NCBI GenBank assembly: GCA_033439765.1
Contig: JAULSN010000003.1
Span: 4,526,001 to 4,590,000 of the forward strand
DNA from: Lasiosphaeria ovina
Lineage: Eukaryota; Ascomycota; Sordariomycetes; Sordariales; Lasiosphaeriaceae
Direction: 5' to 3'
Length of the DNA: 64,000 bases
Every line of letters begins with the position of its first letter. Position 1 is the first letter of the stretch. Below the pieces are notes generated by a model. That model saw nothing but the letters and a program-made list of their open reading frames with translations, did no database searches and was not told the DNA's origin. Positions 1 through 12,493 of the stretch are shown here, piece after piece. The position numbers and the translations under genes are program-made.

Positions 1-1723
1 TGCCATTGAGCAAGTGGGAAAAAATTGCACGTTCATTCGGCCTTGTTGGCCCAGATCTGACACGCAACACAGGCCGGCGTCTCGTGAGCAGACCGACCCA
101 GCTCCAAGACCTGGCCTGATGACGTTTTGGGCAAGGGCTGAGATGCTGAGGCAGGGGTGCAGAGGGCACAGCCTGGGTGGCTCTGTCAGCGCAATCGGAT
201 TATTAACCTGCCAAATTCCCAGGTATTGATTCCACTGTCAGTCTGGGCCAGGGCTGATCTTTTGTCTTTCGGCGCGATCAGGCCGTGCCGCTCGCCTTTT
301 GGGCAGGAACTCCCCAGTGTCGGGAACCGTTTTCCCAATGCGACGTCCCCCAAGGGGGCACAGCCAATTAAGCTAGCGCGCCGGCCGCTAGCTCGTTGGC
401 CAAGACAAACGGGGTGGGGCAAGCGACCTTCGGGGTCAGCAGAGTTGCCGTTTTGGGGCGTCAAAGTAATACGTGGATGAAAAGTTGTCAGACATGTTGT
501 CCGGGTACGCAGTCCTCGTATCTCATTTCCGTCCGCAGGGACACAGTTAGGCCATTAATTACGAAAGACTGTTTGGTGCAAGAGATCCGAGTTTCACTGC
601 AGGGCAACTTGACAAGTGTGACAAATTTCATCTCATGGATGGTTGCCTATGTCGGAGCCGGATTCGGACGAACAGCAACTCGCCGGACGACACACTCAAG
701 ATGATCGGAAGAAATTTTAATATTCAAAACAGCATTTGCCTGCCCCGGCACCTAGATATCAATGTCGCTGACGTTATGCATCTGGTTTGATGCTGATAGA
801 ATTACTTATGTATGCTCGGCGATATCAGACCATCTCTCTCTTCCACGAACATACTGAATCCTGTCCGATCATCAACATCAGAATAAGTTCGATGAGGATA
901 GAAACCCTTCACAGCCGCCGGATCATGCCCCGATTTTATTAACCGTGACCATTTGGCCGTCATGGCTATTTCTGAGAGTGTATTATGGATATGGATACGC
1001 CTGTTGAAGGTGAGGGCGCTTGACGTATGCCTCTCATTCAGCTTTGGGAGAGATCTGGGACAGAGGATAATTTATGACTTTCAGTTTGTTTGGCTCCAGA
1101 TATCTGTCGGATGCTTGACTGATGAATGTATCAGTCATTTCTTAGTGTGTACTTCATCTCACTTGGATTTAGCACTTCACTCTTTTCTCAGAACGTTGTC
1201 TCCAGCCGTGAGTGAGATTTTAAGGTCTGAACAGGTCACCCAGGAAACGGGATTTCCTGCCTTATTCACTGCGAGCATTTTGATTTGGACCTGAAATTCA
1301 CCAAAAGCCTGTGGTGAAGACTGACTTTCCAAAACAGGGCCCGACGAGGCGCAAGCTATCGCTTTTCTCCTGTGCTCTCCCTGCTCATCAGTATTGCTTC
1401 TTCCGTCCCCTCATCAACCAATCATTTTCGCGAGGAAAGTTAACCTCTCGTTCAACCTCTCGTTCAACCTTTCGTTCACTTTCACGCACGGGCAATCCAT
1501 TCGCGTCTTCATTTCAAGTCGTAACTCACATTCAATCTCGGGGCTGCAAAGTTTCTCTCACCTCCCTTCCGCACATCTGAGCCCTGCTTTTGGGTCTTCA
1601 CTGGAGACGTTTGCCTCGCAGAAATCCGTGAGCCACCACCTTCTCACCCGTACCAAGCCCACATTCTGATTCCTGTCATCTAATCTAAGCCTACAAGGAA
1701 TTCGCCGACGAAAAGAAACAAAA
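1..1723. other. Intergenic region, no supported gene
   Basis: None of the open frames here has coding character. A short 8-bp inverted repeat (arms 371-378 and 386-393) and a 12-bp tandem repeat at 1443-1478 lie inside. The last 350 bases are pyrimidine-rich, as expected for the promoter and leader of the gene that starts at 1724. Confidence 0.6.
1443..1478. repeat. 12-bp tandem repeat, three units
   Basis: Three adjacent 12-base units, ACCTCTCGTTCA twice and then ACCTTTCGTTCA, lie about 245 bases upstream of the start codon at 1724. The location suggests promoter or leader DNA; any regulatory role is a guess. Confidence 0.8.
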
Positions 1724-2593
1724 ATGAGCCATCTGAAACGCGGTCGCGAGGACCTTTCGCCGCCCACTAAGTTTGGTGAGAAGCCAGCTGCTGCCGACCG
1801 CGGCCCCGACTCGCCCGCCGAGCAGCGAGCAAAGCGCGTCAAGCATGGCATTAAAGGAAAGAAGAACAAGAAAATTCCCTTCAAGATAGCGCCAGACTCG
1901 GCCCGCTCCATCAAGCTCGAATCAAGCCCCTGCAAACGCATCTTGCCCGATATTCCTCTTGTCCAAAAGCCAAAAGAGTTTTCGGAGAACGCCCAGGAGA
2001 CCGAGCCCTCATCCCAGTTCGAAATTAAGACGATGGACGACGAAAACGAGACGGACAGCAACGGTCTCAAGAAAACCAACAAGCGTCTCAAGAAAATTGA
2101 AGAGAGCCTCAGCGTTCAGCCTGTCAATGTGGCAGAGGAGCTGGAGTCGATCAAGAAGAGCCTGGCGACGATGGAGGCGAACCAGCAGTGCGAGAAAGCC
2201 CGGGCCATATTCCGCCACGAGATTCTCTTCAATTCGATCAAGAAGGTTTCCCAGGACGTCAATCGGATCAAGCAGCAGCAGTCCATGGCACGACAGCAGG
2301 CGAAGGAGGAGGAACATGACAAGATTGTCATCAACCTCGACCCAGATATCCCGGCGGTCAATAGTCCCAAGGCCGACAAGAAGGGAGCCAGTGCCGGTAC
2401 TCCAAAGCCCGTCCACAAGGACTGGGTGAGCCCCAAGACGGGAAACCGGAAGAAGGATTCCAAGAGAGCCATGGAGCAGTGCCTCCGCCTGTTTATGGAG
2501 CAGATGAACGATGCAGCCACCGCTGATAGCGTCCGCAGCAAGGGCGAGCTCTGCATCCAGTACGCTGAGGATCTCTTGAAGACGATGGAGTAG
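1724..2593 (+). CDS. Hypothetical basic coiled-coil protein, probably nuclear
   Basis: Single-exon frame of 289 residues with an A-rich start context. I do not recognise the family. The N-terminal 60 residues are rich in Lys/Arg, with basic clusters (AKRVKHGIKGKKNKK near residues 36-50) that look like nuclear localisation signals. Residues about 110-190 are predicted by eye to be helical and coiled-coil, with KRLKKIEESL and a later Gln-rich stretch. A compact C-terminal helical block (about 245-289, KRAMEQCLRLFMEQMND onward) is the part most likely to be conserved. There is no catalytic motif and no membrane segment. The CT-rich leader and the tandem repeat upstream support a real promoter. 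Coding status is fairly sure; function is unknown. Confidence 0.75.
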   Translation: MSHLKRGREDLSPPTKFGEKPAAADRGPDSPAEQRAKRVKHGIKGKKNKKIPFKIAPDSARSIKLESSPCKRILPDIPLVQKPKEFSENAQETEPSSQFEIKTMDDENETDSNGLKKTNKRLKKIEESLSVQPVNVAEELESIKKSLATMEANQQCEKARAIFRHEILFNSIKKVSQDVNRIKQQQSMARQQAKEEEHDKIVINLDPDIPAVNSPKADKKGASAGTPKPVHKDWVSPKTGNRKKDSKRAMEQCLRLFMEQMNDAATADSVRSKGELCIQYAEDLLKTME

Positions 2594-3475
2594 GCTTCGC
2601 TGTTACTTTGCCAGAGTTGTGCTTCAACCGCATTATCGTTGGGATTTTGCATCGAGGTTAAACAAAACACCGGCAAACCTACAGCGATGGAGACTAGTAT
2701 GGACTTTTCCACGGGATTCTCTTCTATTTTGCTTTGTCTCTTCCTTTCCTAGTCCTTCTGTCCCCGTCTCCAGCCGATACCCCTTCTTGGTGGTGGTCTC
2801 GCGGAAGAGAAAGACGAATGCTCTCCCCTTTTTTCTGATTTTTCGATTTGCCATAATTGCTCATGGAAAAAGAGCTGGGGAGTATTGGATGGCTTCGATT
2901 CAGCACAGGCGGAAAACTTGCATACGCGGCTTTTCCTAATTGTTTGGGGCATCCGTGTACGATTACAGCACTTGCATTCTCGACGACGGCGTTGATTACG
3001 GCTCGTGATCGATATCCTAGGCTTCGGGAATAGCAACCGAACAAAATTCGGGATGGTATCTGGCAGAGTTGTGGCTGCGCTCTTTGCGAAAACGACAGTG
3101 TCTGAGTAGGTAGGTAGGCTGAACTAAGATACGTCTATGACTTTTGACCGTGTATTCGCCATGAGCACTCCCTAGTATCACTTGCGCTGGCTCCATGGAG
3201 CTACATAGTTAAAGCTATGGGCCTTACCAAAATGGAGGGTCGTTATGCTAAGGTGAGAGTTCAAGTTACGACACACCATTAAATAAGCAAAATAGAGTTG
3301 GTGCCGGCTTTCCGCCGTCAAGCCGTTGGTTTCCGTCGATTCCCCTCTAAACCCCGTAGCGCCTTCCCTATCAGTCTTCCGCAGTGCAGGTTGGTCCAAA
3401 GTGTTTATGGAAGGGACGGTACAGAACCCGTCCGTCCCTTACCTTGCATGGAGGGTTCCATTATTTTAATATTGA
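2594..3475. other. Intergenic region, no gene seen
   Basis: This stretch holds the 3' flank of the upstream gene and the promoter of the Zn2Cys6 regulator. A GTAGGTAGGTAGG run at 3106-3118 is one of several similar motifs found in the gaps of this window. No open frame has convincing coding character. Confidence 0.6.
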
Positions 3476-5778
3476 ATGGATGGAACTCGACTGGGTCCTC
3501 GCTTTTCGTCCCCGCCAAAACGCCAACCCGCATGCGCATCCGGGATGGAAGCCATGGAAACAAGACCACAGCGCATTCGTGTTCAAGTGGCCTGCGACGT
3601 TTGCAAGATACGGAGGGTCAAATGCACCGGAACGACGCCTTGCGGGTACTGTGCAAGGCGCCAGCAGCCCCAGAACTGCCGCTACAGCGCGCAGCAACAG
3701 CGGCGGCGGCCAACCACCAGCGCCTCCTCCCCAGCGTCCGGGTCCTCCGTCAACCCCGCTGCCACCAACCACGGCCATTCTGCGGCCACAACCGCATCTC
3801 TGATACAGACACCGCCACCTCAAGCGGCCACCCCCCAACCCGCACCTACCGATCCTAACAGGGTCACGCAGCTGCCAGGCAGCGGCGACGTCTTCGCTGC
3901 CACTGAGGAGCACGAAGAGACTGAAGTTCCCCGCGAGGCGCGTTTGCTGTGCGACATCCAGGGGAAGCTCATCTTCATCGGCGACTGTGCGCCTCTGTCG
4001 TTTTTCCAGACAGTCCGCCGCCTCGTTACCTCACGAGTGGATGCGCACGCCTTTGCGCCCGAGACCAGTGGCTACTCCGTTCTCGAAAATGCTTACTCTC
4101 GGCCGTCTGTGTCTGCCGGCTACGGGGCTGAGCCTCCGCCCATCAAGACACGGGTCGAGCAGGCTGTCTCGGCCTATTTAGAGGTGACGGCAGGGCTCAT
4201 CGATCTTTTTGACAATACATCACTGCTCCATGATATCACTACCTGGGCAAGCCAGGCCCGCGCAAGGGACGACAGTGCTGCTGATGTATCCTCGGCGGTC
4301 AACTACCTGGTGCTTGCCATCGGCTGCCAGAAATCCGACGAGGGCGCCGCTCTCGTCTACTTTGAGTATGCTCGTGATCTCGCCTTCGCAAGCCTTACCG
4401 GCAACCTTGGTGTGGCCAGTGTCCAGGTTTTCATCCTTGTCACCTTCTATATGCTCGGCGCTTGCCAGATCAACGGCGCTTTCCTTTTCTTTGGCATCGC
4501 GGTACGAGCCGCCTTCTCGATCGGGCTTCACAGGACAGCTGTCAACTCGAGGTTCGGCCCAGAGGCTCACCGCCAGAGGGATCGTCTGTGGAAGAGCCTG
4601 CGCGTCGTCGATCTATTTCTGAGCACTTCGATGGGGCGTCCACCTGCCACATCAGACGTGGACTGTACAGTTCCCTACCGGGCAACGGGAGAGGACGGTT
4701 TGGAAACGTTCGACATTCTCAACGCATCTGTGCAAATCTTCCTCATTATTGAGGCAATAGTTGTCGAGGTTTACTCGCGACGAAAGATATCACCACGCCT
4801 GACTGAAGGCATCTCGCGTGAACTCCGAGAATGGTCTGCAAGGTGGCTTCAGACTTTGAAAGGCCTCGTCGGAGGTGATACAGGCGAGAACCGGCCGGCA
4901 ATGGCTAACGGGGCTTGCCAAGTGCTCTCATCTTACTTTTATGCTGTGATCCTCGTCTCGCGGCCATTCCTTATGGTCGAATTACACCGCAGGCTGTCGG
5001 ATGGAAGCTCTTCGGGGCGGGCATTTGGCAGTGATAGCCTGTCATCCGGGAAGTCCAAGCTCGCCCATGCTTGCATCGATGCTGCGATCCTCATGGTTGA
5101 ACTAGTCCAGGAACTGGTAGAGCGTAAGATAATGACGCGCCGTGCTCCCGTGGTCGTGTAGGTCTTACCGGTAGCGCTTTCTGACCCCCGTTGTGCCTGT
5201 TGACTTATACATGTCTTAGTTCCTGGCTCTTTGCATCATCACTCGTGCTCGGTCTTGGACTTCTGGGCGGGTTTGGCCGCTTCATTGAGACTCATTGCCG
5301 AGCCTCCATCACTGCGCTAGAATACTTTGCAGGCGCAGATGCCCATGCAGTACAATATTTTCTCATTGCCAAGTCGCTCCTTTCCACGGCCTTGGAACAC
5401 CTTGAGAAGGCAGAGATCGAGGAAAGATCAAAAAGGACCGAAAGTTCATCGCAAATCTTTGGGCTCATTCCTCCGACACCTCATCAGGTCCGACAGACGC
5501 GTCAAACTGACCATAAAAACGGGGTTTCTTCTGCTTCGTCTCATGCATCAAGCCCCGTTGGCGGCTCTGGTGGAAATTGGTCTGACGAGCCGGACAGAAT
5601 GCAACTTGGCTTCGATTTCGAGTCAAACTTTGTGGGTTTCGGTACCTCTCTGGCCGGAGTATCAGACTTCTCGATCTTGGGAGGCTCTGCCGAAGACCAA
5701 GAACAGAGTTTCGGGGCACTGAATCTCTTCCCGCTCCTCGAAACCGACGGCCATATCGACTTGGCTAACTACTTCTAA
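3476..5778 (+). CDS. Zn2Cys6 fungal transcription factor
   Basis: Predicted nuclear, DNA-binding regulator of 746 residues in two exons, 3476-5157 and 5220-5778. The 62-nt intron has donor GTAGGT and acceptor TCTTAG. Joining in phase 2 removes the stop at 5159 and runs straight from APVVV into SWLFASSL, which restores the family's C-terminal helical region. Near residue 38 is a perfect binuclear zinc cluster, C-X2-C-X6-C-X5-C-X2-C-X8-C, starting CDVCKIRRVKC. A Ser/Thr/Pro-rich linker follows, then a fungal-trans (PF04082-type) middle homology region at about 270-420 with GLHRTAVN and MGRPPATSD. The start could instead be the ATG at 3545, which shortens the protein by 23 residues without touching the zinc cluster. 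The target pathway cannot be told from sequence. Confidence 0.9.
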
Positions 5779-7075
5779 CACTCACACCGCGTCTTCACCT
5801 CGAAAATAGCTCGAACCTGCCACGGAACGGCTTGGAGACGAACGGCTCGAAGCAATAACATACCTATATCTGATCATCGATTTGCTGTCATATATCCGTT
5901 CCGCCCCCGCACTTCAGTTTCTGGGATGAGAATCACGAACCCGAAACTGGCTTGCATTTCTGGGGCGTCAGAGCCGCAAGTCAACACATTCAGGCGGCAG
6001 ACGGGAAAAATCCCCGCATCTTCTTTAGTCGTTGTCAGAGGCAAATGAATACCTGTATTCTGCCGGCAAATTGGGCCATTGCCACGCAATCGTTATTGGA
6101 CATCTGCTCGTTCCCGTGTCCGGTGACACCAGCCAAGCATCAACGACGTAAGCACAACACAGCGCAACGATGCATCGTTTCTGACGAATCGTCCCACCGA
6201 CCCCGTATGACAGCAAAAACTTGCATCTGGGTAATGCTAGAGCACTGGAGGCGGGTGGTGATTGGAAGAAGCTGGGCTCAAGGATGGCAAACAGCCCCTT
6301 GCATGTGGATATACTACACACTCATTGAGGCACAGTTACCACCTGTCAGAACAGTTGACTGCCACATTGGGTAGGCTGATCTGCCCCGGGCTTGGATCTC
6401 TTGGCGATCGTCTCTGCATTAGCGAGATTCAAGGATTTCTGGTCGTCGTGATCTCTCTGCTCGTGGCCCAGCAACACGGCTCATCCAGACTCCTCTATGT
6501 GGCTGCAAGTTCGTACAAGCCGTGCAGTGACTTCCGCCGTTTCCCAATCCGGGAGAATATGTTAGGTCTAGATGAGCCCCGGGACTCGTCTATCTTATTG
6601 AAATGGTCTTTGAATGGCTTGAATCACGGTGGCTCTTCCGATCAACGGCTTGCTTGCTCATTGGCCTCAATAGCCATATAAGCCCAGCTATGCCTGGACG
6701 GGCTACATGCACACGCGGCTTCAGTTTCGCGTACTCGACCAGGGTTTGTATTAGTAGATGCAGAGGTGAAAGTCGTTGTGGAGCATGACTGCTCACGGAG
6801 AGCGGCAGAGGACCAGTAGAAGACTTACCAAGGCGTTTTCCATTGTCGTTCCAACAAGCCGGAAGGATACTTGCATAAGATGTGTTGTTTCCATCCGCTT
6901 CCAGTCCCTGTTCAACGCTGTACTTGTCGAACCTCGAGGAATCGACCCGGAGTCGCAGCTGTCTTCGGTCTACACCTTTTGACATTATCATCTTCTGCTT
7001 CTCGGCCTGTCCGCTGTCTCCTCCTGGTGTTTTCAGCATACGGTGCCGATGTAGAAGCTGTCGAGATGATATGTG
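5779..7075. other. Intergenic region, no gene seen
   Basis: Small open frames on both strands overlap one another and show no domain or splice continuity. The stretch most simply holds the regulator's 3' flank and the promoter of the glycosyltransferase. Confidence 0.55.
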
Positions 7076-8873
7076 ATGCAGATGATGCTCGTCCCTCAGC
7101 GGTTCTCGAAATGCTTCCCCGTCCTAGCGGCCCTCGTCTTGGTTATCTTCCTCCTGACCGCCTCTAGGCTCCATAATGGCATACCAATACCGAAGTCAAT
7201 CCTCGACATTGGAGGAGAACGACCTTTGCCCAAGGCTCTTGGTGTTGTTGAGCTTCAGGACAGCCTGCCCTCCTCGAAAGAAGCCGGCACGCCCGTCGCA
7301 GGTCAAGCAACCCCAGAGCTTGGCAAGTGTGAGAGGCCTGAGCTCCGGCATCTTCGCCGTCCGCAACTGGGACTCACCCACAGTATTGTCTACACGCGTC
7401 GGTGCATTAAGCCATTACGAGGCCGTTCCGACCGAGACGCCGTCACAAACATCACGCTTCCGCTTCTCACCAACAAGGCAACCATCAATCTGGCTGCCTG
7501 CCCCAGGGTTGACCTCGGTCCATGCGACTATATCTCGCTCCAGGTCCCGCCGCCCTACCCAGAGAGACAGTACAGACACCTCATCTTCGGCGTAGCATCC
7601 ACGTACGACCGCGTAAGAGAGTCGCTCCCGGCACTTGCGCATTGGCTATCAGGAACCGGGGCGCAACTGGTCGCCATTGTCATGGACGGCGACCACCTGG
7701 GTGCAAACTACAATCTGACGGCGCTGGAAGAGGAATATCGGCGATGGGAAGTGAACGCCACGCTCCTGGCTCCCAGTATGCTCAAACATACCGAGTCACT
7801 GCACGGGGGTGACAAAGGGGGCGGGGGCGGGGGCGAGGGCGAGAATGGCAGCCAGCAGCGGAAGTCGATAGAGCAGTACCACTTCCTGCTGGTACGAGAA
7901 ATGGTGGCCGTGGCGACTCCCGAAACCAGGTGGCTCGGCGTTATGGACGACGACACCTTCTTTCCGTCGCTATACACACTCGACGCAGAGCTGGCGCAGC
8001 ACGACCACACGCGTCCCGCCTGGCTCGGCGCCATGTCGGACGACTTCAGCAGCATCCGTGTATGGGGAATCATGGCCTTTGGCGGAGCAGGGGCGTTTCT
8101 CAGCCTGCCGCTCGCTCGCGAGATCGAGCCGCTCTCGGAGCAATGGTATGAGACACTCTAGAATCGCTGCGTCACACCCGCGTTTTGTAATAGGCACCAC
8201 CAGCTTACACATAGTTTTCTACAGCATCCGCGAGGCCCTCGCGCCAGCGACGGGCGACGGCATCCTGCGCGACTGCATCTACGCCAACACGCGCACCAAG
8301 CTGTCGCTCGTGCGCGGGCTGCACCAGCACGACCTGCGGGGCGACGCGTCGGGCTTCTACGAGAGCGGCGCGCGGCCACTGAGCGTGCACCACTGGAAGT
8401 CATGGTACCGCGCGCCACTGCCGCAGATGGCGGCCGCGACGGGCGTGTGCGGCGACTGCTTCCTGCAGCGGTGGCGCTTCGGCGGCGACACGCTGCTCGC
8501 CAACGGCTACAGCATCGCCCAGTACGGCGACGGGCTCGCCGACACGCTCGACTTTGCCCGCATCGAGGGCACCTGGGAATCCCCCGACAGCCACGACTAC
8601 GACTTCAGCTACGGCCCGCTGCGGCCCCGCCTCACCCACCGCCAGAAGAAGAGCTATCGCCTAGTCGACGTGTCAGTCGTCGTCACGGAAGGCGCGAGCG
8701 GGGAACGCAACCGCCGCGCCTTTAGACAGGTCTACGTGTACAGGGGGAGCGACAGCATGCTTGCTGACGAAGAGGAGGAGGAGGCAGAGGGCGGCTATGA
8801 CGGAGCGGCAGGGGTCGAGACTAGCAAAGAGCCGGCCATGGACGAGGTGGTTGAGCTGCTGTGGGACATCTAA
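7076..8873 (+). CDS. GT31/fringe-like glycosyltransferase, type II membrane protein
   Basis: Predicted Golgi or secretory-pathway glycosyltransferase of 572 residues. Exons are 7076-8145 and 8225-8873. The 79-nt intron (donor GTATGA, acceptor CTACAG) joins in phase 2, so that SEQ is followed by CIREALAP. The first true ATG is 7076. An N-terminal signal anchor (about residues 14-31, FPVLAALVLVIFLL) is followed by a lumenal stalk and the catalytic domain. FGVASTYDRV and the acidic WLGVMDDDTFFP (DDD at about 291-293, presumed metal and nucleotide-sugar binding) match the fungal GT31/DUF604 group. Further on, GDCFLQRW and SIAQYGDGL resemble the later conserved blocks. There is a Gly/Glu-rich insert near residue 250 and an acidic C-terminal tail. 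Donor and acceptor sugars are unknown. Confidence 0.82.
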
Positions 8874-10193
8874 GCCAATATTCACTTTGGAAAATAACCG
8901 GACTGCAAAAGAACGACTATGTTGAGTGAGGGAGAGGTTGTTATTGTTGGTACTTACGATGTCATGATTGTTTATTTTTCTCTCTCTCCTCCCCCCCCAA
9001 AAAGCGGTTGGTTGGCTACAAAAAGGTAACAAAAAGACCAGATGGGGTTTCCAGGAAAATGGCAGACTCATAAAATCGGATTTGCTAGGTAGCTTATCTG
9101 TCGTTTACGTGCGGAGCACAGTTACACCAATTGAACTCATTTGATATCGCATGTCAGTTGCGCCAGTCACCCTGCCAACACGTGAAGCGTCTCAAGAGAA
9201 TAGAAAGGGATGACGGATAGGTGGGTGTTCGGGAGATAATGTATAGACATTTCTGCACATATTCATATTCCGGCCTGCCGACGTCTGGGTCTCTTCCACG
9301 GCGTGTAATGTAGTCGACGGATACCCAACCCAATACAATATCAGTACGGATACAGGATTATAGACTCTAGTACTCTGTCGGTGCCGTTCAATGGTTTGAC
9401 TTTTTGCTGTACCGCGGCAAATGCCTGTGTTAACCTTTAATGTGGGTATGATCCATTTCACTTTTGTGATAAATCTAACTGTGGAAGTCGCTCCTTCAGC
9501 AAGCCTTATTGAAGCGGACGAAATAATATAGACTCAAGTAACTTGGCAGAATGCCGTCGGAAACGTCGTCTGTTACCTTCAGTTTCTCTCGTGAACACAT
9601 TCAACGTCTCGTGTTAAGGTATACGCTAGCATACATGCTCGTAAACGGCATGTACATTCTTTAAGCCTGTTATACTAGGCAAAGCACAGGTGAGGTAGTC
9701 AAGCATGTGCCAGGTAGATAGGTAGCTAGATTGAACGGCCATCCAAACGGCTGCGAAAGGTGAGATAGCAGCAGACCCTTAAAACGGCAGGCTTCATCCT
9801 GTCCTAGTCCCTGTCCCTCGTCGCCCCCAAATCCAGAAGAAAAGTTCTTCAACCCCTTTGTCTTTAAGAGCCACGCCCGGTGGCGATATTGAATATTAAG
9901 TATACACAATAGTCGATGCAAAACTAACGCTGCGAAATGCGCAGAAAGAATATTAAAGCGAAAAAAAATGAAAACCACCCAATGTTCGTCATAACCCATT
10001 CCCCAAATAATGCTGCAGGTCGGAAAACGCCGGCTGTGTCTGTGTCGCCTGCTTGTAAGTGTATATGTACCGTGTGTGTGTGTGTGTTCGTGACGCGTTG
10101 GTGTGAATATTCCTCCCAGTTTATGTTGAGTGTGTGTATTTTTGTGTCTGTGGAAGCCAAAGAAAATAAACCACGACCGGCTGTATATGCCCG
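8874..10193. other. Intergenic region, no gene seen
   Basis: This interval lies between the 3' ends of two convergent genes. It is relatively AT-rich and carries a (GT)8 microsatellite at 10072-10087 and GGTAG-type repeats near 9711-9726. No coding signal is seen. Confidence 0.6.
10072..10087. repeat. (GT)8 microsatellite
   Basis: Eight uninterrupted GT dinucleotides, about 110 bases beyond the stop codon of the TBC-domain gene on the opposite strand, hence probably in its 3' UTR or flank. Confidence 0.8.
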
Positions 10194-12493
10194 TCAGGCT
10201 TTTCCCGCTTCCCTGACAGCGCGCATCCAGCGATCTTCCTCGCCGTGTCCTTCGATCACCTGGGGACCCTTGGCACCTTCGGTACTGTGGCGAAGAATTG
10301 TGTTGACGTCTTCAATGGTTTTCGTCCCCATAAGGGCCATCTCTTTTTGCGCGAGCAGTGCAACGCAAGCGCGAATCAACACGTTGTCGCCCTCAAAGAC
10401 ATAGACGTCCCAGAGCCTGGCAGCTTGGTCCAAAGCAAGATAGTTGGTGAAGAGGCTGGAAAAAATGTCGCCAAGGTATAGTTCTGGGTCGTGGTCGGGC
10501 AGTTGCACCAGGTGATCGTGCAGGCTGGGGTATTTGCGACTCAACGTCTGCAGGAGTAGATTATAGGCTGTGGACTTGGCCCCGGCATCAGAAGCGAAGA
10601 AGCTGAGAGGCAAGGAACGGTTTAGGATGTTGGCGAGTGCGATGAAAGCATCAGTTGGGGTTGGCAAGTTAATTAGAAGGAGTGCTGCGATGGTCTGAGA
10701 CAGCGTGTTAGTCATCCCGCGCACCAGAAGTTCGATAAAGCAACACCGGAACTAGCCAAACTCACATTGCAGCCTGGCACATATCCAATATCGCTCCGGT
10801 ACATGGCATATGCGCTGAGAATGTCGACCAAACCTTGGTGAAGCGGGCCTCCAGACTGGAATATCCGCAGGTCGGGCCATGTGTTCTCCCCGACGTCTTT
10901 CACGATCGCCTCAAACCAAGCAGTGGCGCGCGAGTCCTCGACACTCTCGTGCCCCGTTTTGGCCTTGGCCTGGATATCACGAGCTCGGCCGAGAGCGGCC
11001 GTGAATGACGTCTTGGTGAGGCCAAGCTCGTTTCCTACGGCACGGTTCCACACAGCTCCTCGACTGCGCGGCGCGATGCCCCGCCACCAGAGATCCCGCG
11101 TCCTGCGCTCCCGAATTGCGTCGTTCCATCGTGGGAGGATATCTTGCTCCCAGATTTGCATCAAGCTGTCGGCGGCGGTATCCCGGCACTCTGACCGAAC
11201 GCGCTTTGCCGTTTCGCGACGGCGCTCGGCCTCGGCACTCTGCGCCATCATTTTCTGGTATTCCTTCAAATGGCGGCGTTCTTCCGCAGGGTTCTTGGGC
11301 GGGAGCCAGGAAGGACGGGTTCGCGATAAAACAGCCTCTTTCTCCTTGGAGATGGGCAACGGATCAATCATGATGTTGGTCCGGCGCAGAGGGGGCAGCT
11401 CGGCAATAGCTGACTTGACGCGGGGTTTGGTGTCGTAGTAATCCGATGACCTCCTCGCTGTGGGCATGGAGCCAGTGCTTGAGCGCTGGGATTTGTGATC
11501 CACCTCGTCGGCATGCTCTTCCAGCTTCTCCGTCAGAGCCTTCGCCTCGGCGTTCAACTCTGAAAGTGCGGCGTTCCAGCTCTTAGCCCTCGACATGACC
11601 GGGCTGGTTGCGCGGCTCGAGGCGGCCGAGTTGATTGCTGAATCAGACTTCCAGGTTGGTGACCGGAGTGACCCATGGGCTATAGCCACAGGTGGTGTCC
11701 CATTTCCCACGCTCCGTACCCTGTCCTTTACCGGCCGCTCCGGGGAGGGGGCCTTGGAAGAGGGCTGGCTCTTGGATCGTTCCATGGGTGGTCGGGGCGA
11801 TATTGGGACGTTATCTAACACGAGGCCTTCTGGAATGTCGTCCCCATCCTCCTCGTCGCATTCAAGTTCCAGTTCCAAGGCAGTTTTCCGCTCCCGATTC
11901 GACTGCCAGCTGCTTCTCCGCGGCTTCATCTGGAGGTTAGGGTCTCGAGGAGAGAGGGAGAAACTCGGGCTTGGACTCCGGTGCCGTCCTGCAAACGTTT
12001 GAGCGTGTCGGACTCCTAGGCTGCGGATAGGGAGCGGGCTCGCATGAGGGTCGGGCAGAAGCCCGAGGCTCGCCACGCGTCCATTGACACTTCGTATTTG
12101 GTTCTGCAAACTTGGGAAGGTTGGCCGCGATTTTGGGGCAGGGGTGAATTCCCGTTTCGGACGGGACCTCGATGAATCGCGCGAGTATTGCAATCGGGGG
12201 GTGGAAGCCGATGTAGGCCTCTTCGAAGTGGCTCGGAAGTCTGACGAGAATGACGGGCTGTAGGGATTGGGCGGTGACTTGAAGAACTGGTCTGAGAGGT
12301 TTCGGGGATCCTGTAGTGTGTCGTCGTGGAGCCCAATGTCCTCAAAATGATTCACATCAGCAAGAACGCTGCCGTCGTCCGAGTCGAGTGAGCTGAACGA
12401 TGAAGATTTGGAGGATTTGGACGTCGTCATGCCTGGCGGAGAGCCCGGGCCGGGCGAGACGGGGTCGTGAATGGCGCGCTCGTAGATCAACAT
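10194..12493 (-). CDS. TBC-domain protein lacking the catalytic GAP fingers
   Basis: Protein of 742 residues in two exons, 12493-10766 and 10694-10194. The 71-nt intron (donor GTGAGT, acceptor TCTCAG) joins in phase 0, giving DIGYVPGCN followed by TIAALLLINLP. The N-terminal 400 residues are low-complexity, Ser/Pro/Arg-rich and probably disordered. A basic, coiled-coil-like stretch (about 405-450) precedes the TBC domain at about 455-720, recognised from DLWWRGIAPRSRGAVW, FQSGGPLHQGLVDIL and a C-terminal DIFSSLFTNYL...LWDVYVFEGD block. TBC proteins normally act as Rab GTPase-activating proteins. Here the IxxDxxR arginine finger reads IVKDVGEN and the YxQ glutamine finger reads YVP, so both catalytic residues are absent. 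I infer a Rab-binding or scaffold role rather than GAP activity. Confidence 0.88.

Noticed and set aside
1..700. Possible relic repeat in the first 700 bases, based on two similar GGGCAAGGGCTGA/GGGCCAGGGCTGA words
   Set aside because: Only short matches, no terminal repeats or coding remnants.
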